Source: Bilabrum cf. latius (taxonomy: Eukaryota; Bigyra: Bicosoecida; Bigyra; Bicosoecida). From it: DNA of 64,000 nucleotides. This document shows positions 1-13,019 of this stretch, piece after piece. The stretch is taken from NCBI GenBank assembly GCA_965178125.1, contig OZ237736.1, forward strand, positions 682,001 through 746,000, read 5' to 3'. The notes beneath the pieces were generated by a model. The model ran no database searches and was not told the origin of the DNA. It saw nothing but the letters and a program-made list of their open reading frames with translations. Position numbers and translations under genes: made by a program. The number at the start of each line of letters is the position of its first letter. The first letter of the stretch is position 1.

Positions 1-310
1 TGCGATGATTGCATCCATGATGGTCTGTTGCCACTACTTGAAAGTGACCGACGATGGCACACAGCTGTAACTCGCCCTGATGCGAGCACAATAGTATCCT
101 AGGCCAACAATCGTCGACTCAATACTCCTGATAGACGATTAAGCTGGATGTAACACCTCTACATCACCCTGGCAGCTGTGCAAGAAGGAAAATATATTCC
201 GGTGCAACTGGATAATGTAAGGTGGGTTTTAAAGACGCACAAATCCGTATTATGTTGCAGAACACTGGCTGCTGTTCGCGCCCCATTTACCCGACATAAG
301 CCCATAAATC
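1..310. other. 5' flank of aspartokinase gene, no gene seen
   Basis: No convincing coding sequence is visible in these bases. They precede the first ATG of the aspartokinase gene and presumably include its promoter and 5' untranslated region. A 60-codon open frame here overlaps the gene start in another frame and has no recognisable features. Confidence 0.4.
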
Positions 311-2103
311 ATGCGCAGTGTGGTTCGAAGGAGTATCAAAACGCTTTCAAGGTCACTTAGTGCGGGTGTTCCTGCTGCAGTTCCCAGTAGGACGTGTGCT
401 GGACTCGCATCGGCAGTATCCCCGGCTGCTGACGGCAGCCATGTGCACGTGATGAAGTTTTCTGGGTCTCAGCTTGACGGTGCTATTGCTCTAAAGTAGA
501 TTGCAGATTCAATCAGGGAGGCAGAGGCTGGAGATGATAAGTAAGAAGTGCTTGGTTCGTGTATCGTTCCTGGCCATCCAGGACGGATATTTAATGGAAG
601 CCCTGCTGTGGTTTTTACAATCTTTTGCCTCTACATTTTTGGCGAAAATAAATAAGCGGGACTTTAATTTCCTCATGCAGTAATCAAGCATGCATAGATT
701 TCCCGTTTCGCAGGTTGGTGGTAGTTCTATCCGCTCTGGCAGGCGTTACGAACTCCCTGTACAAGATTTTGCAAGATTTTGACGCCGGTGCAAGCGTGGA
801 ATCGCTGAAAGATGATATTAGTGCGCTATTGTCTCTGCATGCCGGGACAGCAACGGATCTTTTGGGCCCTCAAGCTTCCCGACAGGTCATCGAGAACATC
901 GAACTGGCCCTTGAGCATCACCTGCTGGGCAGATTGCGCTACGCCCGGGAGCGCGAGGGACCGTTGGTACCGTTAGACCGAGACATTATTTGCTCATTAG
1001 GAGAAAGATTCTCTGCCTACATTTTGACGGAATATTTGAGTGAGCACGGCCTGCAGGACCGTGCTGCGCTGGTGCCAGCCGAGCAAGTGATCGTGACCGA
1101 TGGGAAGCCGGGGGCTAGCATGCCCCTCATGGCGGAGACATAGAGCAAGGCAAGGGCGGTTCTAGCACCCATGCTGGCCCAGGGCACGGTTCCGATCGTC
1201 CCTGGATTCTACGGCGGCTCCATTTAGGACGGGGCAGCGACAACGCTTGGTCGCAAGGGCGGTGATCTGTCTGCTGCCATGCTGGGGTACGCTCTCGATG
1301 CGGAGGGGGTAGACTTGTATCACCTGGAGCAGGATCCGTCCAAGGCAACTTTTACGCAGGCGAACCACAGCTTCAGTGACCAGAGGGAGCACGGAGCAAG
1401 TGCTCCGGGGCGAGCAGGCGACCCTGCTCGCTCTGGAGCAGGTGCCTCAGAATGGCGCGCAGACCACAACGGCAGCCACTCAGACGTGGTCGAAAACCTC
1501 ACGTACGAAGCCGCCGAGGAGCTGTGTGCCCTGGGCCAGGACGCCGTGCACAGGGGCTCGGTGGGTCCTCTGCGTCGCAAGGGAATCCCCTTCACGGTGG
1601 CCTCGAGCCTGGGCGCAGAGGACGAAGACACCACCACCATCCAGTCGGAAGTGGATTTGTACGGGAACGAGGGAGCTGTGGGAGGGGAGGCCCCCGCCCA
1701 TGCCGCTGGTGGGGCGGGCCAGGGGTGGGCCGTGGAGGACCGTGTCTCCGCGGTGCATTCCATTGCAGTGCCTGAGTTTGAGCGGAGGTCGAATCGCCCC
1801 CTGGCCATGGACTGGGAGCAGCTGCCCCCCGAGCTGGAGAGGGACGCCTCCACGATCGTCCCCCTCGTGGGGTCATCCCTGATGCGGGACCAGAAGAGGC
1901 TCCGGAAGCTCACTTCGAGGGCGCTTCAGGAGGCCGGGGTGAAGTTTGCTGTTCCCTAGCGCGTGACCGGCTCCGAGCACAGCTTCTCCGTGGTGGTTCC
2001 CAAGGGGCAGGAAGGGAGCGCTGTGGCGGCGCTGCAGGACACATTCCTGAATGCCTCGGAGGACAGCTCGGGGACCGAGGGCGGAAGGAAGGGAAGGAGC
2101 TGA
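311..2103 (+). CDS. Aspartokinase (aspartate kinase), two exons, TAG read as Gln
   Basis: Phosphorylates L-aspartate, the first step toward lysine, threonine and methionine. Exons are 311-540 and 714-2103; the GTAAGA donor and CAG acceptor leave a clean phase-2 junction, giving 539 residues and a TGA stop. Residues 1-44 are Ser/Arg/Ala-rich and resemble an organelle-targeting leader. The kinase lysine motif follows (VMKFSGSQL, family KFGGSS), then VVVLSALAGVTN, TTLGRKGGDLSAA near residue 250, and a C-terminal ACT-like segment (SEHSFSVVVPKG). In-frame TAG codons lie at 497, 1141, 1225 and 1957, the last at the start of the ACT strand. The middle region is Gly/Ala-rich and divergent. The family assignment is strong; the leader is inferred. 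Confidence 0.85.
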
Positions 2104-2394
2104 AGGGCATGGGGACTTGGTGTAGCTGCTTGGGTGGGGGGGGTGGGTTGCGTGTGCCTGGCATGTTGAGATCTGATGCTATCCCACAAGCAAGCCGGCC
2201 TGGTCGAGGCGGGCATTACGATTAGAACTGTCTACGCACTTGGCCGTGCGGCACTGTAGCTGCATGTTCGCTGATGCATAAGCAGAATCTCCACTTTCAC
2301 TACGCGCGGCGCCGGTGCAAACCTTGAGGTTCCGTTTGCATCAGCCTCCCGCCATCAGCTGCTCTCAATCCACCTCGGAATCCGTCCTGTCTGC

Positions 2395-5277
2395 ATGCGC
2401 CCCAAGCGAGAGAGTATGCTTAAATCTCTGCGATTTGATAACAGGCAGGTCAGGCTGCTTCCTATTGACCCAGAAACTTCGAACTTCGTGCGAGATCCTG
2501 TGAAGGACTCCATCTTCTCTCTTGTAGAGCCCAAGCCCGTGCGTAATCCGCGCCCCGTTGTTTGGTCCAAGGATGCATTGGCTCTTTTGGGTCTAGCTGA
2601 CGAGGATTGGCTTGAATCTGAAGACGAGGAGACGGTGGCGTACCTGGTGGGAAACGCCGCAATCCCGGGCACGCGCCCTGCTGCCCATTGCTACTGCGGA
2701 TACCAGTTCGGAAGTTTTGCCGGCCAGCTGGGGGACGGCGCAACTATGTATCTCGGGGAGGTAGTCACTGAAAGTGGGGATCGATGGGAGCTGCAATTCA
2801 AGGGCGCAGGTCCGACCCCCTACTCGAGAAGAGCGGACGGCCGAAAGGTCCTCCGCTCCAGCCTGCGTGAATTTCTCTGCAGTGAGGCAATGGATGCACT
2901 TGGAATTCCAACCACGAGAGCTGGAAGCACCGTCACGTCCGATAGTCTCGTCGAACGCGACGTTTTTTACACGGGTGATGTGATCCATGAGAGGTGCACC
3001 GTAATCACCAGGATTGCCAAGAGCTTCTTACGGTTCGGATCGTTCGAGATATTCAAGGGACAGGATAGTAAGACTGGTCGCGCAGGACCCTCAGCGGGCA
3101 ACCAGGCGCTCTTGTTCCGCCTCGTGGACTATGTCTGCCGATTCCTGTATGCCGACATCCACGCAAAGTACATTCGTGGTGACTCCGGAGACTCCGCAAA
3201 TGGTGCAAAAGCCCTATCCAGTTCATCGTTGAGCGAGAAACATGGGGAATCCTCCAGCTCGAGTGGTGCCACCTCTCAGGCGCTGAAATCGTCCGATGCC
3301 GCCGGTGACGTCAAGCAGGCCAGCGCAGGCAGCAGCACGAAGACAACAGAAGCTGCTGCATGGAACCCGCAGGCAGAATGGGCCGAGGAAGAGGGACACG
3401 GAGACTATGCCCCCCCTGGCACGGAGCCCGGCGCGGCAAGAGTGCTGGAGGTCTACGAGGAGATTTGCAGGAGGACGGCGAGGCTCGTGGCCGGCTGGCA
3501 GCTGGTCGGGTGGTGCCACGGCGTGCTGAACACGGATAACATGAGCATTCTGGGCCTGACCATCGACTACGGTCCCTTCGGGTTCATGGATCGCTTCGAC
3601 CGGGAGTACATCTGCAATCACTCGGACGACACGGGGCGGTATGCCTTCGAGAACCAGCCGCCCATCTGCCGGTGGAACCTGGAGCAACTCGGAATCGCCT
3701 GGGAGCCGGCCATGCCGGGGGCCTACTGGAAGGGCAAGCTGGCCACGGGGTTCGACGAGGAGTTCGGCAGGGCGTACCGGGACGGGTCGGCTGCCAAGCT
3801 GGGCATGCTGGCCCTGTGCGGGGGCTCAGGGAACAAGACATCGGTGGCTCTGTATGAGAGCCTGCTGGACACCATGCAGGCCACGGGGGCGGACTTCACC
3901 AACACCTTCCAGGCCCTTGCAGCCATCCGGCTCAGCAAGCGGAGCGAGCTGCCTGCAGGGGTGGCCTCCCTGGCCCGAGGCAGCGGCTCAGCAGCGGGTA
4001 AAGTGGGGGGCGCTGGAGAGGGATCCAAGGCCGAAGAAGGGGAAGAAGACGGAAAGAAAAGTGACGCAGCAGGGGCTGGGGCTGGGGCTGGGCCGAGCAT
4101 GGGCTCGGAGCTAGCGTCGGCTGCGCTGCTCGGGTGCACTGCTGTCAGCGATGGATGGGAGCTGCTCCGGCGGCAGCTGTGCACTGCCAGCGAGCTGGCT
4201 GACGCAGCAAAGCCGAAGATGCCCAAGGAGCAGCTGCAGTTCTTCCTTATGCTGCTGAAGATGCAGGACCCGAGGGTGCTTGGGGCCCGATCCATGGTCA
4301 TCGCCGAAGCGAAGCGATGGCAGCAGTATGAGAAGCTGCAGGGGGTCTCAGAGGAGGCCAAGGCGGCGAGCGACAGGACACTGTGGGCCAAGTGGATCGC
4401 CAGGTACCTCGAGATCATGCACTCGCTCGCGGTTGCAACCGCGGGCGAGGTTGCAACCGGTTCGGGGGGCGGGGCCAAGGAGCCCGAGTGGGAGGCCCTG
4501 CGTGCGGCCAGGCAGGCTGAGATGGAGCGGGCCAACCCCAAGTACATCCTGAGGAACTACATCGCGCAGGCAGCGGTGCATTGCGCGGAAAGAGGCGATT
4601 TCTCCGAAGCCAGGAGGGTGCTGGCACGGGTGCGAGACCCGTTTGGTCTGAAGGACGGGCAGGAGGGGGCCGCACCTGTTGGGTTCGGCGCCGCCGCCGT
4701 TGAAGAGCAGAGGCGAGGCATGCTGGGTGGTGCTTCCTAGGGCGTGCTGGCTGGGACAGGGACAGGGGCGGAGAACAAATCGCATGCATTGAATGAAGGA
4801 GAGGCCGACGGTGCGCCTGCATCCTCCTCGGCGGAAGCAGGTAGCGGCAGTGGGGCCAGCGGCGAAGCGGAAGGAGCTGGCAGTGGCGGGAGCACAGCCA
4901 AGAGGGCGGCCCCAGGGTCGAAAGGGGGCGCGGGAGCATCGCCCGTGCGGCCTGGCGACAGCAAGCGGGCCCGAGTGGGAGAGGCGGGGAATAGCGGTGG
5001 CTTAGGGAACAAAGAGGCGGGGAACAAGGAGGTGTCCTCGGCGGCGTCCTGCCCCGCCGATGCGGACGGCGCGTCTGTCGGCGGCAGCATGCCGGCCAGC
5101 GGAGCAGGGGCAGGAACAGAAATAGGAGCCGGAACAGGAGCAGGGGTCGGCGCATCGTCCACTGAGGTGGACCTGTCAAAATGGAAGGTGCCGGTTGAGG
5201 GCGAGAGGGTTGCCCTCACATACGACTGCAGGCCACCAGGCTGGGCCTGCAAGCTCAAGGTGAGCTGCTCCAGCTAA
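2395..5277 (+). CDS. Selenoprotein O / YdiU family protein AMPylase, Cys form
   Basis: SelO proteins are pseudokinases that transfer AMP to protein Ser/Thr/Tyr, usually in mitochondria. The frame opens with MLKSLRFDNR and contains the family blocks GSFAGQLGDGATMYLGEV, FKGAGPTPYSRRADGRK, LRSSLREFLCSEAM and NMSILGLTIDYGPFGFMD. The product is 960 residues, longer than typical because of Ser/Gly/Ala-rich insertions around residues 260-330, 525-570 and 780-915. The TAG at 4738 is read through: the frame continues to the family's terminal motif, here KVSCSS, followed by TAA. The terminal position that is selenocysteine in animals is cysteine here, as in bacterial YdiU. No intron is seen. Confidence 0.9.
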
Positions 5278-5424
5278 ATCCATGGGAATCGGTGACCGTC
5301 GCGCAAATTCGTAGCACGTGCGAGAGTGTGGGTTTAATTAGTCCTTTTGAATAGCATTGCCAGTCGCTGCTAGCATAAACACTGCCCGGCGTTGATTGTA
5401 ATTTACGGATCAATACTTCAGTAA

Positions 5425-5853
5425 TCAATTCTCAGGTATCAAAGAGGCGTAGCACAGACCCGTTGAAACGCAGGCGTGCTCATAAGCCTTCCTATCTTGC
5501 TGGCCGGAAGCCCCCTTCTTGCCCACTTGAACGCCTTCCTCCTCCAGCCCCATGCCGATTCGCAGGTATTCCGCAAGAGTTGCGTCCCAGTGCATCACTT
5601 GCCCGCAGGGCTCCTAAAACACAGGAGCTTCTCCCTATAGATAGTTGCAGGATGTTCGGATCTGGTAAATGATGTCTCGAACCGACACTCCTCCATCTTC
5701 AGGGTTCAGCCGGCCCTGCACCTGCTGCATGACTGCCAAACAGCCGTAGCAGACTTCACTGTCAGTCCACGTCGGAGGAAGCCTGCGGCGCGCTTCGATT
5801 TCATCCAGGAGTTTCTGTCCACCAGACTTCAAGTTTTCTGCCCTCTCTGCCAA
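5425..5853 (-). CDS. Hypothetical small protein, 5' end uncertain
   Basis: An open minus-strand frame of about 142 codons ends at TGA (5425) and has TAG codons at 5635 and just after. It reads AERAENLKSGGQKLLDEI near its start, is charged and helical-looking, and contains five cysteines (for example SEVCYGCLAVMQQ). No family is recognised. There is no ATG at the upstream end; the frame continues open into AT-richer DNA, so the true start may lie in an upstream exon. It lies between SelO and importin-beta and is divergent from the latter. Confidence 0.45.
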
Positions 5854-6342
5854 ACTGGACTACGGACTATCTGCGACGCGGGAGCTCTGGGTGCCTCGCA
5901 CGCTACCCTACACCCGCGAATCGCTCTAAAGCAGCGACTAATGACCAATATTTAAAATTTTTGATGCTCCATTGCTTGCCTACACTGTTTCTTGTTGGCG
6001 ATGAGAGTTCGTGCGGATAGCGTCGTGCATCAGCGAGCCTTCGAAGCTAGCCCAGTCAGACGACGAACGACGCCGCTAGCGTAGTGCCGCTGTAGGCCAA
6101 GATAGAAACAAAAATAGCGATGCGAGCAGGTGCATACACCTTCCCATGCTGGGCTTGGACGTGCGAATTGCGGCTGCGCTGGCTCCTGAGAGAAACGGTT
6201 GCAACATCTTTTTGGACCACCCCCCCTTTGAGGCCACCGTGACGGGGGAAATCACTTGACAATTTGGGGGAAGCTGCGGCCACCAGTGCAGTCCCGGGTA
6301 CAGCACCGAGAACGTTTCGAAAGAGACAGGTCTGATATCACA
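5854..6342. other. Intergenic region between divergent genes, no gene called
   Basis: About 490 bases separate the small minus-strand gene from importin-beta. A 75-codon minus frame at 6056-6283 has no recognisable content. The stretch probably holds both promoters and perhaps an upstream exon of the minus-strand gene. Confidence 0.3.
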
Positions 6343-9300
6343 ATGGCAGGCTCTGGGCCACCCGGGTCCAATGGAATGCCAGGTGTGGTACCTGCCGTCG
6401 TGCAGGCTCTTGCCAAGCTGCAATCGCATGGTAAGTAGCCAAGTGCGCTTCGCGGGTGTACACAACTTTGCACATTGACGCGGCCAGTAGTTCCTTCACG
6501 GATATTTGATTTTTTGCTTGCATAGATCATGTATCACACGTAGTCGTGCAGCGATGTCTTCCGTCTTTGTTGTCTTTGCTTTTTCTACTGCCACGCAGAG
6601 GATGCGGATCGAGCTAGCGGGGAATAGTAGCTCAACCAAATGCGAGAAGCAGACTACGTGAGGTTGTAAAACATACAACTGAATGCACATCGCGAGCCTG
6701 GATGTCACGGAGTCTTCTGTGTGAGGACATGAGTGATCCAACAGCCGTCTACTTGAAAATTCGGGTACCGCAGAAAAGGCTGTTTCCCATGGTCTCTACC
6801 ATTGTCGCCGACGAACGGCAAGTGCCAGACGCAAGGATTGCAGGTTCTATCTGGCTCAAGAATGTGCTGGATCAAAAGGTATGATTCCGCTAGCTCGTGA
6901 CAATCAGAATCGACTGCAAACGGACGGCAGGGTATGCACGCCTCCTGAACATTCCCCCCCTATGCTTGCAGACGGATGCGGCACAGGCTGCAGTTGACGA
7001 CAAGTGGATGGCAATTGCAGCCCCTGTGCGCGATGCGATGAAGAAGCAGCTGATCGGAACTCTGCTCAACACGAACCCCCAGCTCCGCCGACTGGTAGCT
7101 CTTACAATTTCGGCTGTCGGTAGCATCGAGATCCCCCGCGACGAATGGAAAGATTTGCTCAAAGGTCTTGTTTCGAAAGTCTCTGACGAGAAGTCTGATT
7201 CGTTGACAAAGCAGGAGTGCCTGAACTGCCTTGGGTACACGTGCGAGAAGTTGGATCAGCGAGCTATGGACCAGGAAATGATCGATGGGATCCTGAAGTG
7301 CGTGATCCAGACACTGCAGAACAAGGCAAACGACCAAGCAACGGTATAGTGAGTTGATGGAGGAGCGGTGTCGCGCCGCTGCGCTGCGCACATTCACGGC
7401 CGAGCTCCTAGAGCAGCTGCTCGACGCCTCACTTCTTCTCGCGCCTCCCCCACAACTGCTCGCTAAATTGCCTTCTCGGATTCACACCGCAGCACTGCCA
7501 TGAAAACGCTCAACACAATGCTGGAGTTCGTAGAGGAGAATTTTACGGATGCTCGCAAGATGCAGAGAGACGCGATCGTGGGCACCGTGTGCGATGTGAC
7601 CGAGCATGAGAACGACGACGTGAAGATCGAGGCGTTCGAGTGCATTGCCAACATGGGAGCCATGTACTACGCCAACATGACGAGTTACATCGTTCGAATC
7701 TTTACAATCACCGACAAGGCAGTCGCAGATTCCCTCGCGGACAAGGTCGACGAGCGGGTGGGGCGCCTCGCTCTCGAATTCTGGGCGCAGGTGATGAACA
7801 CCGAAGCCAAAATCCGGGCCGAGGAAGTGGATGAAGAGTCCCGCGGCGTCACGGAGCGCGGCGTACCCAAGCTGCTTCCCCTCTTCTTCAAGTGCCTCAG
7901 CGCGAGAGACAAGGACGAGGAGGTCAGGGCACAGGCTGGAGAGAACATGGACTCTACCCTGGCCATCATGGGGGGCGCGTGCATGCGCCACCTGTGCCTC
8001 GCGCTGGGCCCGCAGTGCGTGAAGAGCGTCATGCCCGTGGCAGAGAAGCACTTCAACTCGCCTGACTGGAGGCTGAGGGATGCCGCTATCCTGTGCCTAG
8101 GCAACGTGTTCGAGGCCAACCTGGCAGAGCCCGCCGCCCTGGCCGACAAGATCCAGGCCGCGTTCACCGCGCTCATGCACAAGCTGCTCAAGGGAGAGCG
8201 CAGGGAGCAGGACCCCCGCGTGCGGAACACGACTGCGTGGTCTGTCGCGTTCGTGCTGCAGGGGTACTTGCCCATGATCAAGCCCGCTCAGTTCGAACCG
8301 ACCGTCAACTGCCTGCTGGACTGCCTCGCGGATCCCAGCCCTGACGTCGCCCAGTTCTCTTCGTATGCCTTCACGTGCCTTGCAAAGGCCAGCAGCGATC
8401 TCACCGAGAAGAACAGGCTCCCTGAGAACCCCTTCGACAAGTTCATACCGCAGGCCCTTCAGCGGCTCTTCACCGCCTACAACAGGGCGGATGGTCACCC
8501 TTCTCACCTCAAGCACGACGCCCACCTGGCCATGGAAGCTGTGGTGAAGAAGACCCCCGAAAAGCACACTTCAACGCTCGAGACCATGCTAGACAACGTG
8601 CTGAAGAACGTCGAGACTGTGGGAGGGAGGGTCGCCGCCTCCCAATAGGAAAAGGGCAACAAGGACGAGGTGCTGGCTCAGCTGCTGCAGCTCACTTCGT
8701 GCCTCTTCGAGCGCATGGGACCGGCTGCCAGCCGCTTCGCGGCTAGGGCAATCACAGACGCGTCGAGGGCGTACACGACTGGCTTGCCCCAGACGATTGA
8801 GGACTCGTTCGTGGTGATGCAGGCCGCACTCCCGCAGCTGCCAGAGGACAAGCAGGGGCAGGCGCTGGAGAGCATCTGGACCTGCCTGGGCGAGGTTCTC
8901 AACCAGAAATAGACCAATCCCGTGCTCTTCCAGCGGGCCGTGGTCAGCGTCACGTTTGTGTCGGAGCTGCTGTCCCACGTGTCGCCGGACAAGCTGGCAA
9001 TACTTTTGAGGTCACTGATCGCTGGGCTTCGCAACCCTGAGGTCACGCTGGAGAACAAGAGCCAGGTCCTGAGCAGCATCGCTGACGTGCTCATCTACAT
9101 GGGCACGGCCCCGCCCGTCGCCGCCGTTGACAATGTTTTCCAGGCGCTCGCGGAGTGCCACACGATTGCGATCGACGAAGAGGACGAGGACGAGGTGAGT
9201 GAGCTGGACGCCGTGTTCGAGGCCGTGGCCTACACGTACACGACCATCGCGCAGATTGCAGCAGACGAGGGCGGCGAGAAGTACCACGAGCTGATTGGTA

Positions 9301-9617
9301 GAAACATGAAGCCTGTGTCTGACTTCTTCGCCCGCATTGCGCTGCAGCAGAAGAACCGCGAGGCGCCAAACAGATCTGGAGAGCTGCTCAAGAACATCGC
9401 CGGCGCGATCGGGGACTTTGCCATGACGTTCGGCTTGGCCAGGGTCAGCAACTTTTTCCGGTTGCCGCTCGACTGGGTTCGCTTCGTCCTTGACAACGCA
9501 GATGCCTACGAGAAGGAGGACTGGCCCCGAGACTCGTCGAACCGTCCCATCCCTCCCATGGTGGAAGGCACCCCGAAGGAGACTGCGGCCGACTTTGCGC
9601 GACGGATGCTGCACTGA
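6343..9617 (+). CDS. Importin subunit beta-1 (karyopherin), five exons
   Basis: Nuclear import receptor built from HEAT repeats that binds importin-alpha/cargo, Ran-GTP and nucleoporins. Exons: 6343-6430, 6599-6657, 6774-6878, 6972-7348 and 7493-9617, all GT-AG, giving 917 residues and a TGA stop. The N-terminus matches the plant/yeast order: a helix with E-TAG-TAG-LNQMREADY (6625-6630) aligns to the family A-E-x-L-x-Q pattern, followed by RIAGSIWLKNVLDQK and DDKWMAI. Later landmarks are LEFWAQVMNTEAK, NSPDWRLRDAAILCLG and VRNTTAWSVAFVLQ. Further TAG codons at 8646 and 8910 are read through. The exon 4-5 junction uses GTGAGT at 7349, which restores the conserved reading YTAMKTLNTMLEF. Single conserved housekeeping gene. 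Confidence 0.9.
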
Positions 9618-9821
9618 GTGCCCCATTGTTTGCTAACGAGCAAAATTGTGCACTATTGACAGAGTCTGAATGTTCAATCAATTCACTTCTATCCAGGATC
9701 AAGCAGCGTGGCACCTCGTCCACTTATACCCCGAACCCGGCCGGACTGGCTCCGATCCGATCGGCTGATTCAAGAAGGACAGCAGGGCCTTCTCTTTTCG
9801 CATCACGCCACTAAACCACCA

Positions 9822-12800
9822 TTAAATCCTTGGACGTTTTCCGTCTGGCTGCATGGCAACTGCAGCACCGTCCCGGCCGCGCTTTCCTCCGACAGTTGCC
9901 TCCTGATCCGGGTCGTTGCGAGCTCCTTCGCCGCCGGTTGCGCCAGCCGAGTCTCCGGCACTACCACGACTGCCCGCTGACTGCGAGCCCGTAGCAGAGC
10001 CCCGTTGCTCCTGCGGCACGAAGGCCAGGCTGCTCAGTGCGGCCGCTGCCTCCGACTCTGACTGCTGGTCAGCCCCGGAAATAGGCCCTGTCGGCGTGGA
10101 CACGGATGTTGCGGAGTGTGCCGCGAACGCACTGGACGCACCTGCTTGTGCCCAAGCGACGCTCTGTCCCCATGGGTGCGGATAGGCCTGCCCTAGCGGC
10201 GTTTGACCTTGGTAGGCCTACTGAAAGTGGTTATAGTACTGGTACACTGAGGGTGAGAACGGCAGCGTTGGCATGGCTTGCCCGTACGCTTGGCCGGCCT
10301 GCACAGAGCCCCCGTTGAAAGGCCCACTGGCACCCCCCTGGAAGCCTACAGAAGCAGAAAGCCCCATACCGTAGGGAAGTGGCACCCCGTAAGGCAAGCC
10401 GGCGCCGTTCGGATACAGTGGCACGCCAGACGGTCGGCCAGCGCTTGGCCGACCCTTTCGCTGCACCGGCACCGGCACCAGCACCATCTCTGTGTAGGTT
10501 TCTTCTTCGTCGTCAGTCGAGGCCTCCTTAAGTGCGCTTCCGCTGACCCCACCCTAATTAAACATCGCGCTCACCCCTGGAAACGTGCCTTGCCCAGCCG
10601 AGAGCGGTAACTGAGATGAGGTGACTGCGATGCTGCCTGCGCTCGACTCGATCCCTGCTGTCGCGCTCCCTGGGTGCGCGGGTGAGCTGATGAGGGTGCT
10701 CTCGACTACCTCGACCTGGCCGATGTGCGAGGAAATAGCGCCTTGCTAGGTGCTCGAGCTCGAGCTCGTGGTTGTGGAGGGGGCAGTCTCTTGCCCAGCG
10801 TCAGCGGTGCCAGAGTCGCCCGAGGAGGAAGAGGGGCCACCTTCGCCGACACTGCCTGGAGTTGTGAGTCCTGAGGCCTGGGAGTCTTCCAGACTGCTGG
10901 TGGACACAGATGAGGTGGAGCGGTTGGGCAGGCCGATCTTTGCCAAGGAACTCGCAGGCAGCCCGGTCGTTGACGAGCTAGCTGCCCCAACTAAGGCGGT
11001 GCTCGACGAGGCACTATTTAGTGGCGCTTGCGCCGGGAATTTGCTGCTGGCTGCTGCCTTTTCACCGAATGTTATGCTGGCTTGCACTAGTTCCGGGGCG
11101 TCTTCTTGGGAGTCTGGGCTGCCTCGCCGTGCAAGCGACCCCGCGTGGTCTACACCTGCGCCCGCCTCCGCAGATGCTTCTTCTTCGGTCAGCTGAGGCA
11201 TGGATACCACGGCGTTCGACTGGCTATCACCTGCCCCCCCCTGCTTCTGATTGTGATGCCCAGGGGCAGTACTGACCTGTACATGACCGGATGACCAAGT
11301 CCCAGGCATGCTTGGAGGCAGTTGTTGGCTGCGGCTGGCACTTGATCTGGCAGAGTCCGTGCGATTTCCAGTCAGCGGCATTGGTGAACCTGAGCTTTCC
11401 GCACGGACAAGGCTCGCTGTCCCGTCCAAGCTAGCTGCTCCATCCACGCTTGCCGAACCAAAAGCGCTGTCTCTGCCCATCGATTGAAATGCATCGGGCC
11501 GAGAGGAAGGGGTATCTCGTGAAGGGCTAGAGCTAGCCGTTTGCTGGCTGGTCACCTCGCTCAGAACCATGAGAGCGCTATTAGGACCGTTGAAGTCTGC
11601 CTGCTGCCTCCGCTGCGCGTGCTGGGGGGGCACATCCCCGCCGATACTTCCAGCTCTCCACGCGTCGCTGCTAGGCTGGCCTCCAGCACCCGAACCTGCA
11701 CCGGCCGCCGCTGCTGCCGCCAGGGCGATAGAACTACTTGAAGCACTGGGTTCGGAGCCGAAAGCGGACAAGGCATGCCTCCCACCGAACATCCCAAGAG
11801 AAGCTGGAGCGGTGCCTATGGTGCTGCCCTTGCTTGCCCATGCAGACGCACCCGAGCTGCTACTTGAGGCGGCGGATGAGAATGTCAACTGGCTGCCTGG
11901 TGCTGGTGCATTGCTATGGGACAGGCTGAGGCCTGCGCCAATCCATTCACGCGGCGCATCCCATGGCCTGGCCCCCTGTTGCTGCAGCTGCGAGTGCGCC
12001 CCAGATGAGGCAAGCAAGGCCATCCTACGGGCAGCCTGCCTGCCCCCTTGTCCCTGGCCTGCCGCCGCTGGAAGCATGGAACTGGGACCTCCTCGGCGCT
12101 GCGGACCTGCATTGCTGCTCGTGGTACCATACCGCCCGCCCACTGCTTCGGACCCGCCCTCATCTTCATCTTCGGCCAGGTCCATCGAGCTGGGCTGGAG
12201 GTCACCCCGGTGGCCAAGGCCGGCGAGGAGGGCGGTGGCGGCCGAGACGTCCTAGGGGTCGGTCCCATGGGCTCCGGTTGTACTGCTGCTAGAGGAATCC
12301 TCATTTCTGTGCAGACTGGGGTTCGGGCGGGGGCGCGGGCGTGGTTGGCCCAGCCTGGGCCTCGCGGTGCTGCTGTTAGTGATGGGTACAGTGGACCCGT
12401 CCATCACGGAGGCAGGCATGCGGAGGTTCGCGACGTGCTTGATAAGGTAAGGAGCAGCAGCCCCTAGCATGAACTCAAGCCGCTTCACGATGTTGGGCTT
12501 TGACCGCTCGCTCGCAAGGGGCGCGTCGCTGTTGCTCACCGGATCTTCCAGCAAAATCGGGGGCATGCCCGCTGGGTCGCCTGCCAAGATCGCTTCGCCT
12601 AGCCACTTGCAAAATTGGTTCTAAGTACTTCCAAGCTGACTTGTGACGTACTTGGAAATCGGAGGGAACCACGGTTTGCCCTTTGACTTGCTGCGAATGA
12701 GGCTTTTCTAAGCCTGCTCCACTGCCTTCTTGACACAGGCCGTCTCATCCTCAATCTAGGCTGGAGTAGGACCTCCTCGAGGCTTTTGGGCCTATTCGAC

Positions 12801-13019
12801 GTACCCTGCATGTCCTCTTGCAATGAAACGCATGCGGTCGACGTATCCCTGGCCTTTGCCGCCCGAGTTGTAAATGGCTCCGAGCCACTCCTGCACATGC
12901 GGGATTCTCTATTCCCTAGAGAACCGACGGCTACGCCCCTTGGAAGCATGGGATATTCCATCAGCAGGCGGTGCCTTCTTGGCACGAGGCCTAGTATTCC
13001 CTTCATAGACAGAAGACAT
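9822..13019 (-). CDS. Family member F1: conserved-core protein with long Ser/Gly-rich tail
   Basis: An unrecognised 1,065-residue protein in one exon, from ATG 13019 to TAA 9822, with several in-frame TAG codons (for example in the core at GST-TAG-NQF). The core (about residues 35-160) reads QEWLGAIYN, GGKGQGYVDRMR, IRSKSKGKPWFPP, then NQFCKWLGEAILAGD and MPPILLEDP. Five paralogues in this window share this order. The rest is low-complexity Ser/Ala/Gly/Gln with a GRPSAGRPSG AT-hook-like stretch, and it ends in KRPRI, a basic nuclear-localisation-like tail. Architecture suggests a nuclear, perhaps DNA-binding, protein; this is inference. It is divergent from the sirtuin gene. Confidence 0.7.

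Noticed and set aside
1320-1913. Minus-strand ORF of 197 codons opposite aspartokinase
   Set aside because: The plus frame carries aspartokinase motifs throughout; the minus frame is a GC-rich shadow.
3723-4547. Minus-strand ORF of 274 codons opposite SelO
   Set aside because: A shadow of the SelO gene, with no independent motifs.
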